This document shows, piece after piece, positions 12,501-24,500 of a stretch of DNA of 42,245 nucleotides. Origin of the DNA: Candidatus Omnitrophota bacterium (GTDB lineage: Bacteria; Omnitrophota; Gorgyraeia; 2-01-FULL-45-10); NCBI GenBank assembly GCA_028715345.1, contig JAQUSB010000016.1, positions 1-42,245 on the forward strand, in the 5' to 3' direction. Position numbers and translations under genes: made by a program. Within the stretch, counting starts at the first letter, position 1. Every line of letters begins with the position of its first letter. A model generated the notes under the pieces. It made no database searches. It saw only the letters and a list, made by a program, of their open reading frames with translations, and had not been told where the DNA came from.

Positions 12501-15500
12501 CCATACCCGGCGGGATGAGCTTATCCCCGCCCTGCTTGAACATAGCCGCAAACTGCTCTACCGAAAGCCTGCCGAGATAAGCTATCTCTTCTTTGTCAAG
12601 GTGGGCTTTATCCGGGCTGACGAGCCAATCGTATACAAATTTGGCATAGCGGGCATCTGCCGGCACCTCCACCTTCTCGATCAGGCCATTCTGTACGGCG
12701 ACTTTGACTTTACTGCGGATATGTATATCGGATACATATGCGGCCGCTATGTTGCGCAGGGCGTCTATGAGCATAGCCGTATGGGTCATATCTATGCGAA
12801 CTTCGTTCTCTTTCGCTTTCTGCGCGCGATACGCCTCTTCGTAAGCACTCTTTAGTTCCGCCGACCTGGCAGAGGCGAGCGCTATTTTTTCTCTGATAGG
12901 CCTGATCTCATCTTCTATTTGACTTCCTATGCGCATTTCCGCCCGGACATCGTAGTTAAGTATGGCGCTATTCAAATCCGCCTCATATTTTTCGCTTATT
13001 TCGGTTATCTTTCTTGTATCATCCATGATATCGCGGCCGTTTTTAAGATACGCTTCCTCCTTCTTCTTCGCATCATCTCTGGCCGCATCGACGCCGATGA
13101 CTCTATTCGCTTCGATCCTGGCGGTAACCATATCTTTCAGTTTATTTACGACCTTCGCCGATACAAGTCCGAATAACCCGAGCATATTCACAGCCTGATC
13201 GACGGTACGAGGATCTTTATTATCCAGAGCCTTATAGAGAATATCTATAATACGGTTACGCATGACGTGATCTTTATTGGCCCACATTATAAAGGAATCT
13301 TTGAAACGCAGGGAGTATTCGAAAAGTCCTATGGTATTTTCGTTTACAAACCCCTCTATATTTATATTGCCCGCGCTCGTGACAAGCTGGCGCCGGATAT
13401 CTTCCGCATATACGCCGGGCTTCTGTCCGTATTCGAGGATGAGTTCGAATACGTTATCCGCATGAGAATCATGCAATATCCTTAATTCGTCCAGACGCTG
13501 TGGGGGTATATTATAAGAGCGCTCTTCCAATTTTGACATGAGCAGGGCAAACCTGTTGCCGTTGCCGTAACTGCGGATAAGTAGTTTGTAGAATTCCTGG
13601 GAATCTATGCTCCTGTCGCTCAATATCGCGGCGAGATAATCGGCCTGCATAGAAGTGCTGAGGCTGAGGAAAGCTAATACTTTTTCATAATCGGTAAGTA
13701 GCTCGATGAAAGCCTTCTCTTCTATGCCGGGAGGCCCTCTCGGGTCTGCCTGACGCGCATAATGGCGCAGTTCCTCGTCCAGCTCGAGCAGGACGAGCGG
13801 TTTACACGCAAGCGTATCGTAATCTATGACGAGTGTATCACCCTGGAGTATGGCGAGTTTCGTATTGCCGGTCATAAGCTTTACTCTCGGGTCGGCCACT
13901 TTATACTGGTCGGTCACATCATCGCGGGCTTTGAGGGTCGGGAAACGCTCTCTCGCTCTCGCAAGCGCGTTCTTATATGCTCTGGCGAGGTTGGAAGCCT
14001 TTACTCTTTCTTTCGCGGCGGCTTCCGGCGTTTCGGCGCGCGCGGCCATCTCTTCTATAAAGGCGGCTGCTTCCGTTACAGTACCTGTAATAAGCGTCTC
14101 CGGAGCATTTTCGCCGGCGGCTTTGCTTATACCTGAGGTTATGCGTTCTCTGGCCGCATTGCACATAGAGGTAAGGTCAGGCGGCGTATTCGGCGCACCG
14201 AGTTTGAGCGTGTGCTCGGATATTATATCCGTAAGGCTCCTGTGGCCGTACATAACTACCTTGAGGTCATTTATCCGGATCGGCGCCAGGTCTGCAAGGC
14301 CGAGCTCATTGAATAGATCGTTTATCCTGGCTATCTGCGCGTCCGTAAGCGGAGCGGTTACTCTTCCCAGGCTTATATGGAGCCCTTCGCCTTTTGCCTC
14401 GGTCGGTAATTTGCCAAAGGCTTTTCTGACATTCAGCACCTTCTTCCCGTTTATTTCCGTATATTCCGTAACAGGCTCGAGCACAAACGATATTTCACCG
14501 TCCGGCTCATAATAGACTATGTCCGCGATACGCACACTGAACGGCTTGCTCTGACTTGCGGCATCGGCTATAGCTGAGGCAAGGTTCCCGCCCATATTTG
14601 AATTTCCCTCGGCTATCTTTCCTTCGACCAGCGCGGCAGCCTCGTTCATGGAAACGGCATCGCCTTCCGTAAAATTCTTCGTCCGCGTAATAGCACGGAC
14701 AGTCATATGGAGCGCGGATGTGCCGCGTTCCTGGTTAAATTTCACATTGCCGCCGGTAATTTTCCTTATGCGATCCCTGACAGTTTCTACGGCTGCGGCA
14801 AAAACGGGACGCTCTTCGCCCAGAGGCGCGCCCGCTACTATAGTTACAGCGAAGCCTTTCTTCGCGTTCTTCTCTAAGTTCCTGCGTATCGACTCAGCCT
14901 TATTCCGCATCTTTTCTGCAAAAGCGATCCTGGCTAAAATAGCTTTCTTAGCCATCATTAATACGGCGGCGACTATTGCCGCTACGAAGAGCCCTGCGAA
15001 AACATAGGGTAACACAGTGCCCGCATGCGCCCAGAACGACAATGAGATATCCGGCTGTGCCATTACGGCGAGGCCTTCTTTAATTGCCTGGCCGGGGGCC
15101 TGATTCGCTATGGATGAAATTATTGTAAAGACAACGGCGGCCGCGCCGGAGCCTATGCCGACTAAGGACAACGCTTTCCGGGCAAAAGACTGGATCCCGG
15201 CAAATAAGCCGGACGGACGTATGGTGCGTATCGTGGCCGCTCCCCAGACAGCTCCCGCATCGCCGTCATTTACGAGTATCGTCGGTTTCGCGAACTCTTT
15301 CTCGATTATACTGCGTATCTTGACTATGACGCGCCTGTAGTCCGGCATGGCAAGGCCGCTCGTTATCCTTGTCCTCTGGCCTACAACCTCGCCGCCTACT
15401 ACGGGACCCGCCCAGCTTATGCCCAATCCCTGGACATTATCGAGCGTAAAGCCTTCATCCGCTTCCCACTCGTCGCCGCCTCTTTTGGACTCTTCTATGG

Positions 15501-18500
15501 CCTTCCTGACATACGACATCATCAGGCCTTTATGGATATTGGGATCACTGAAACTTCTCGGATCCCAAACGTGTTTATGTCTGTAAAGGACGGTCTCTTT
15601 AGCGTTGCCTCCTGCGTCGTAATCCAATCTGACTGCAACTATCTTCATATCGCTTCCGCCGAGGTCTAAAGATACATACCGCTCCGTCCGCGTGCCTGAA
15701 GGTTTATTGCCGTTGTGTTCCGCGGCGTACTTAACGTAATATTCCGCCTGGGAAGCATAACAGCAACCTACGGCTTGTCCGAATTCATCGACAAGCTCCG
15801 CCTGTTTTTCCATTTCCTCTTTTGAGGCTTTGGCATACTTTTTACGAGCGAGGTTATCCGCGCGTGATATATCCATATCTTTTATGCCGTATTTTTTGGC
15901 CAATGTATCCCGAGCCGCCCCTATAATGATAGGCCCTGCTTCTTTAGCAACCATACGGCCGAAAAGTATGACGTTCTTTACCCGGCCTTTAGATAACAGA
16001 TATATGCGGCGTAAGCCTTCGGCGAAGTATTTCCCTATCTGGACATACATAGTATTGGCTTTTATCTTGTCGTTTTTCTTGGTACGCACGGCGTCATCAT
16101 ACAACTGTCTCATAGCCGAATCCTCAGGCAGCTTGTCTATACTCGCGTTCCTATCGGCTTTTTTCAATTTCTTCTGCCAATCCTTAAACCATTCTCTCTT
16201 TAATACATCGTCCTCCATCAGGCTTCTGACATACTTAAGACGGCGGCCTTCATCGCTTACCCATGCGATGAAATTACTCATATCTTTCAGACTTCTTAAC
16301 ATACGCAGCGTAAGCTCCGTATCTGCACCGGCATATAAAGGAATAAGCGCGTCGAGCTGCTTTTCGGCGTCTTTGGTCTTCAGGTCTTCCCACTTCGCGG
16401 CGTCTTTAGCTTTTACCAGGGCTTCTATATATTTGCCGAGATACTGCATCTTATCATCGCCGAGATCAAGCTCCAATTTCTTTGCGCCTTCCTCGACAAG
16501 TTTATTAATGAATTGGTCGACGCATTCTTTCTTGTCCTCTTCTTTCTTCGCCACAGGCAATTCTACGTCCGCGAGCTTGGCCAGCATACCCACAAATAAC
16601 GGCGTCCATTCCTGCGGCTTCTTGCCCTGCAGGCTGAGAGCGGTGCGCATTTCGAGGCCGGCCGTCATCCTGTCGGCGTCGAAAGTTTCACCTTTTTCTA
16701 CCGCCTTTTTAGTCAATTCCGGCGTCTGTTTCTCTACCGCAAGCTTTAACAATTTGTCGGAAATATTCCTGAATACTATAGGAAGCCATTCGTCTTCTGA
16801 TACTCCGTCAAGCCTGTCCGTCATCCCCATCGATTCCGCCAGTTCCACCGCGGTATATAAAAGGGTCTGCCTTTCCATATCTATGCCGGCTTCCGGCGCC
16901 ATTCTCAGAAGCGCATACTGCGCTTCAAGCATCTGCTGAGCGCCGCTGAGTTTCGATATCCTGTGGCCGGGAGAAGCAGGATCCATATCGACGGGCACCA
17001 TGCCTGCTTCTGCATAATATCCGAGTATATTACCTTCCCTGTCCGATACGCCGCACGCGTATCCTGTACCCATAGCTATACCGAGGTACATGTCTACAGG
17101 CAGGGAAGCTTCAGTCTGGCGAACGCGCTCGAGAAGATCGGCCTTGAAATTCCTGGCAGGTTCGGCGCCTTCAGGCTTAGTCATAGCCGCAGGGTCTACC
17201 CATTCCGCCCTGAAGTCTTTATATATCATCCTGCCGTCGGAGCGCTCGTATTTTTCACGCGTGCCTGCTTTAAAATTGCGCTCCACTTCTTCGGCAAGAT
17301 TGCGCGGTCCGTCTATGTATATGCCGCGCGCTCCGAAGTATGCAGTAAGCCAATACGAGAACGTTATAGCATACCTGTCTATTACGGCTTTCACCTCGGG
17401 ACTGCGCGAGGCCCTGTCGTATGCCGGCACCCAGAATACAAAGCTCATGACTTCGGACTTTTTGCCTTCTTCAGGCTTTTTGCCGAGCTCTATATATACC
17501 GTAACTTTCTCTTTACCCTCTTTAGTATGGTCCCCGGTCGAGAACGCGTTAAATACCCTGTCCCATTCCGAAATCTCTCTGAATTTTTCCTGCCACGGGT
17601 TACCGGCCTCTGCCTTTACCACAGACCGTCTGGGCAAAATACCGGCAAGCTCGAGCACATCGGCAGGTATCTCATTGAGCCATCCGCGTTCTATATCGGC
17701 CGTAATTTCTGTCTCCGGCGTTACGCGCGCCTTGGTGGCGATCTGTATGCGGGTCCTTAATATAGGCTCGAGCGCCGCCATCTTCTCCTGCAGAGAAGCG
17801 GCATATTCGACGTCCCTGTTCGCGGCCTCATCTATTCTGTCCGCCAGACGCTCCCTGTTGGTAAGCCTGTTTAATACCCCGGCCTGTTTAGCGGGATTGA
17901 AGAGAAGCGCTATCGCGGCGCTCGTAAATCGGCTCTCGCCTCTTACCTTGCGCAGTTCATCGGAACTGTCCAGGTCGGCATTAGGTTTGTTATCGAGGAG
18001 GTCTTTTATCGCGTAGAACGTCCTGTCTTCCGGAAGACGTCCGATGAGATCTATCAATTCCTGTTCCGGCTTCATCAGGCCCAGGCTCCCCGGTTCCAGC
18101 CCTATGACAGCCCCGGCCTTTATTTCTCTTCCTTCCGGTATGACGCTATTTACGACCTTCACATGAAGGAGGGCTTTCCTGCCGTGCATAGCCCGCAGAG
18201 GCGTGCCGGAATTTACGCCGATGAACGAATTTTCGAAATCGGAACCTATCGCCGCAGTGTACGCGTGCATCTCGCCGTCATTCCTGTCGACGCGCAGAAG
18301 CATCGTGACCCTATCCGGATCGTCACCGTGGGTCTTGCCTTTAAGGTAATGGTCGGAGAATACGGTATTTAACGCCCTGCAGTTCCTCAAGCCCCAGCCT
18401 TTGCCGACAAAGCTATGGCGTAACGTCAGGCCCCACGTATAACACGCATTACCTATATGGGAGGTGGTGTCCATATCAAGGTCTTCGAAGAGGCGCGTGC

Positions 18501-21500
18501 CGTCGGAGCAGTCTTCGCCTTTGAAATTCTTCGAGCCTACGAGGTCGAACAGGGTATCGGTCTCGCCCGCAAGTTTAAGCCTGAAATGTTTGCCGGTCTT
18601 ATCTATAACGGCGCCGCCTTTCTTCTTCGGATGGATGTAAAGCTGTTCGAATCTCGACTCATCTATAGATTCGGATTTCTTGTCCGCAGGTTTTGTATCG
18701 TTAAATTTAGCCATGAAGGTATCGGCCTCGGCGCTTACCTCGGGCTCGATCGGCATCATCTTGCCTTCGTTATTTACCACCGAGACCGGCCAGTCATTCT
18801 CTTTCTCTATCTCATGCACCGTAATCGCGATCTCGTTATGCAGATATTTGTGTTTGCTGGCGGACTTTTCCGCGTCAGTCCTTAGCGCATCAAGCAGTTC
18901 CTTTATAACAGTCTCGTCTTCCCTTCCGACGGTCTTCAGGGTCCATATAGCATCGGAGACGGCCCTGATACGCTGTTCCTCGCTGAATCTCTCATAATCC
19001 TGGCCTATATTCAATTCGCCGTCGCGGCCGCCGCTTAAAATATCATTTATTACCGCCATGCGCGCATCGAGAGCGCCCGCGCGATGCAATTCTCCGGCAA
19101 GGCCGGTATGCTCTTTTCTCGAAGCGATGTCTGCGATCACGGCATTCACATCCGGATCGGCAAGGGCCGTAAGTATAGGCGCTATATCGACGCCTCTTAA
19201 GTCTCTTAAGAACCACAGCGCGGCCGATACGCTCGTAATACGGCCCGCCGCTTTTTCCGCATCGGATGAGTCGTCCTTAAAATTAAGCTCGCCATCGCGC
19301 GCGCCCGAGAGGACTTCCTTTATATAAGCGGCTTTGCCCGCTGTGTCCGGTATGCGATCGATCGCTCCTGCAAGCGCCGCTTCCTCGTCCATCATTCCTA
19401 CCACTTCGTAATATTCGACGCCTTCGGCCAACGGCGAGAGTCTTCTTCCTTCAGGTATAACGGTATCGCGCGCAAATAAATTCTTATACGCACCGCGGCC
19501 GAGATACGTATTTATGAGGATGCAGTTCACTTCTTCGCCCTTAAGCGTCGTTCCTGCTTTGATATGGCTTCTCTTTATAGAAGCGTTCTCGAGGGTTGTC
19601 GGAAGTTCTGCCGAGCTTTCGATACTCGAGTGGAAATCGTAATAGAATAGGCCTTTTACCGTAATATTACCGCCGAGGAATACGTCTTTATAGTCTTTGC
19701 GATTGTCTTTCGCGAGCACGTCATGGCCGTCTTCCATAGTAAAGCACATGACGTCTTTCTCTTTCACGCCCACCGCTCTCAGATGCTGGCGATTATATTC
19801 TACGAAGTCATTTATCGAATCCACGACCGTCTTTATGTCTTTAAGTCCGCTTCGCTCGAAGCTCTTGGGCTCGAACCCTACGAGTCCCTGGTCGACCATA
19901 GCTATAGGATAAGACGATCCGGGGAATTTAGCCCTGCGCAGGGAAGGAGGCGTTTCTCTGTAATCATCGTTCAATACTACGAGGAATTCCCAGGCAAGGA
20001 ATCCGATATCGAATTTGCCCGGATCTTCGAGAGACGGATAATCGAAAAGTTTGGATGTGACGGCGCCGTCTTTCTTCTCTTTACGGGTGATCTCCCACAA
20101 AGCTTTCGAGAAGATAGTTTTGTTCGTATTGATAGGCATGAATCCTTCTTTGTCGGAAGCAAGAAGGGCCTCTTTCTTCTCGCTCAACAGGTCCTGAACG
20201 AAGGACAGTAGCTCTATCTCCTTTTCGATAGGCTTACCCTTACTGCCTATCTTAGGAGCTGTCAGGACTTTTGCTTTCATGGCGTCCTCGAATATCTTCT
20301 GGAGCTTCTCCGAAAGCTTCTTAGTTAAAGGCTTTATCTTCTCTTTCGTCTCTTTCTTTATCTTGCTCCAGTCGTCTATCTTATCGAGCTCTTTCTTCAG
20401 GTCTTCGACGAGCTTTAATACGCCTTCGTCGCCGTCCATAAATTCATGGTGGAACCCTACGGCCTTCAACTGCTCTATCCTGCGCTCGATCTCGCCGCTC
20501 TTTATTCTCGTAGGCGCGTACATCATCATTATCTTATGCCAGTCGCCTAACTGGACCGGTCTGCCTACGCTGTCTGTCACGAAATTACCTTTATTCTTTA
20601 TCTCTAACGACTGCCTCGAGCACGGAGTGGCGATAGCCCGCTCGCTCACGCCTTTTAAGAACGCGACGAGTCCGGTATGGACCATTGTATCGAGTTCCAG
20701 AGGCGAGTGTTCGCCGAAATGGACCTGGAATTGCCCGACATCCTGCATCCTGGCGCCCTGGACCCGGCCGTCGCGGTACTGGACGAGCTGTTTTATGCGG
20801 CCTGCGTAAGTTTTGGACGTATCGGAATTGATAAGGTGCTTTATCAAAGGATCGATATCGACGGGTTTTACGGTATCAGTAGAATCATGCTTCATATGCC
20901 ACAGAGCTCCCGCTATGCCTTTAAGGCGGGTTTCCCGTTCATTCTCTGCTTCCGGCAGATCGACGCCTGCGCCCGTAGCTACGATGCTATCGATAAGCTG
21001 CGCCTGCGCCTCTATATCGGGCAGGGCGCGCAATCTCGCGGCGAGCGCTTCGTATTTTGAGTCCGTAAAATCGATATCGCCTTTCGCGTAGACTTCCATA
21101 GCCATTTCCGTATTCGCGCCGTGGCCGCCTGCCTCGTCCTCTTCCTTAATAACGAGTATTGCGTTATCCGGCACCGCGGCCCTGCGTTTGATCAGGCTTA
21201 CCACGTTCCTGGGAAGAAGCTCTTCGAGAGCTGTTCCATTTTTCTCAGACAAGAGCTTCTTAGCCTCATTGTAATAACCCTCTTCGTTCAATATATAGGA
21301 AAGCGTATTCTTACCAAGAGGTATTACGGGCCTTATGCCTACTGACAGGAACGATATCGCGCCGTAGAGTTTATTTACGTTGGAGGTGCCGAGCATCTCG
21401 TCGAAGCTCTTATTGACGTGCTGGTCCGGCGAACGGCGGCTTCCCTCACCGCCTGCCACTATGACAGGGACGACCCCGTAATGTCTGTTGTAATCGGCCT

Positions 21501-24500
21501 GTGTCAGAGAATCGATAGAAAGCTCTTTTCCGGTTCCCGCGGTCTTCTTCGATAGCTCGTCGCCTAAGGTTATAGACATCATCGCGACTGCCGTTAATGC
21601 CAGCCTGACCGCCTCAAGCTCAAGACCGGAAGCCTGCAATAATAGCTTACGCGCAGTCTTTAATTGCTTATCCGCCTCTTTATCATCTTTGCCTTTTGCC
21701 TTCTTATATGCCTCGAACGCTTTTACGGCCTCTTTTCGTTCGGCTACACCCCTGTGCTGAAGCTTAAGTATATTTGCCCCGTCCATAAAATCATTCTGTA
21801 TATCTATCCTGACGGTATTAAGCACAAAATCCATAAACGCCGCGTCATCCGCAGGGATATCTCTGCCGGGATAAAGTTTAGCAAGAGCCTGCCGCAGTGA
21901 TGCACCTATATTTTGTGTATGCCTTCCCGCGTCATCGAGATGCGCGTTATCGCCAAGAGCGAGGAATTTCTGCCAGAGATCTTGTATTATAGCCGCCTTG
22001 TAACCTTTGAGCTTATCAAGAGGCCTGTCCAGATCGCTTGTTTTTAATTCTCTGTCGAGAGTGCTTTCGTCGAAGCCAATAATAGGTTTCAGCTTCTCGT
22101 TCCAGTCGACTTCCCATATATTTATATGGTCATACGCTTCTTTTCTCAAATCGTAGACTATAGCGTCATCGTTTCTCAGTAGTTCCAATGCCGCACCCGC
22201 ATCTGCCAGACCGCAGGCATCCTGCACTATTTTCAATGCCGCCGCGTCGGCAACCTTAGAATTTTCCAGGTGGCGCGTTACGCCGTTGGCCATATTAGCG
22301 CCTATCCTATAAAGATCGATAAGAATGGCGGCCACTTCATAAGACGGCATATCGTTCAGGACGAGCGGCCGCAGTATAAACCTTATATTCCCGTTCTTAT
22401 CTTTCGTAACGGTGTCAGAACGCCGCGCAAATTCCAGGGCAATGTTTATTTCGGCATCGGACGGAGTTTTAGACGTAATAAGGCCCTGACCGGTCAGGCT
22501 CTTCACTATCTTCGCGCGCTCCTTTACTGCGGCGTCATCTTTAAGGCCCTTTAAAAGCCCCTCTATAGTAGAAGGCCCTACGTCCAGCTTGGTGTCGTCC
22601 ACCACAAGGCCGCCTTTACGCTCTATCTCTTCTATCTTCGCAGCCACATCTTCGTCGGCTTCTTTTATACGTTTAAGCGCCGCCGTGAACGAATTATGCT
22701 CCGTATCCACGGCTATGGGCAGTCTTGCCTTGTCCGTCTTGCCGGCCTTTCCTGCTTCTTCGACGAGAATATCGCATATCAAGACATTGCCGGCTTCATC
22801 ATCCTGGCGCCGCGCGCCGACCTTATATTTGTCCGCTATAGCGCTTACATCGGCCGCGGCTATATCGCTTATCGAAGCGTCTTTTAACGCGCTTTCAAGG
22901 AATGAGATCGTCTTCTTCTTTTTAACCTCGTCCTGCTCTATCTTCTCGAACGCGATGTAAATTAAAGGCCTGTGTATGCGTTCGGCATCCGCAAGCCTAG
23001 GATAAAGTAAACCTAAAGTAACATGATCACCTTTTTCTTCGGCCTTGTTTATCTGCGCCCGTATCGCGGCCGCTTCGGGATTTTCCCAGATCCTCCATAA
23101 GACGACCAGGAACTTGACTAGCGATTCGTCCTTGTCCATGGCGGAGGCGGCGGCATCCATATAAGACATCCGGCTCTTCTTCATGAAATTCTCGAAGCCG
23201 GCGATTTCCGCGTTCGTAAGAGAGTCTTCGAGCATCTTGCGCGCCTTCTTAAGTCTCATAACGAGCCTTACCCTGCGCTCAAATTTATCGGTAGTCTTAG
23301 CCATAACGTCGCGCCTCGTCAGAAGATTGACGAACCGCTCGCTCGTGTCGGGTTCCGGCAGAAGCTCGTTCTTCTGCGTCTCCGTCATCTGGGCTATGAG
23401 CGATTTGGCCAGCTCCTCATCCTTCGACATTATTTCGGCCAGGAACTCGATATAGCTGATACCTTGTTCCCTTAAAATTTCCCGCACATATGCGTTATCT
23501 ATGACCAACCCCATGCCAAGTGCGGCGCGCATCTCGTTCGTGAGCCTATCAAAGAATGCTTTGTGATCTTTTATGCGCGCGGGCATATCTTTGCCTCTGT
23601 AGTAGAGCGTTACGTCGTCGGCCTTGCGCGCGGCTTCCGAAGGATACATCTTGCCGGCCTCAATGAATTTGCGGAGTTTATCCGGATCAAACCTGCCCTC
23701 GCGGCCCACTCCTCTTATATCGGCGATATTAAGCATTACCATAATGTTTGTAAATGCCTGAGCGCCCGATTTGGCGCCGCGCTCCGGCGTTACGGATACA
23801 CCCGACATCGCCGCGGCGGATTCGCCGAGGCCGAAGTAGGCATCTTCGCCGTACCCGAGGCGGCTTACAAAGCTGTGGTTCTCGACAAGAGAGCTCGCCA
23901 TATCGATAAGCTTTTCGTCCCAGTTGAATCTGTCACGCAATATCTTTTTGACCATAGCGGCCGAAAGGTGCACGTGCTGGGGCCACGAGACCGATTTACC
24001 TATATCGTGCAGTAATATCAGCATCCAGACGAGCGTCCTGCCGTCTACCTCGGACACTTTACCCGCCTCAGGCGACGCCGACCTGACACGGAACCCGGAG
24101 ATCTCCCTGTAGAATTCCACCACTTCCATAAAGCCTTCGAAAGTAAGCGAGCTGAGTGTGCCGCCTGTCCTGTCTATATATTTCTGATGTGCCCGGCCGA
24201 GTTCTGTCTTAAGGTCCGCCGCGGCCTTCTTATCGCCTCTCGCCTCAGCTTCCTCTATGGCGCTAGCGGCGCGGGCGGCGTCGTCAAGTATCTGCAGGTT
24301 ATTGAGTATGCGGAACATGTGGGCCATCATATGGTCATAGTCATGCGCCCTCTCGACGTGGAGAAGGTCGAGATCGGCAAGTTCAGGCAATAGTTTAAAT
24401 AATGACTTGTCTCTTATAGCAGACTCAAGATAGCCGGCCGTGTCGCCGCCATTTGCAAGTTCAGCGTTAAATCTGTCCCTTATCGCATTGAGCTCTGCTG

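Noticed and set aside
13690-13790. LDEELRHYARQ helix near residue 9490 as a zinc-protease site
   Set aside because: The first histidine of the motif is Asp, so it cannot bind zinc in the usual way; kept only as a possible relic.
15830-16939. Plus-strand open frame of 369 codons
   Set aside because: Lies wholly antisense to the giant gene. The translation is Ser/Leu/Arg-rich without motifs, as expected for the reverse complement of a Lys/Glu-rich helical coding region.
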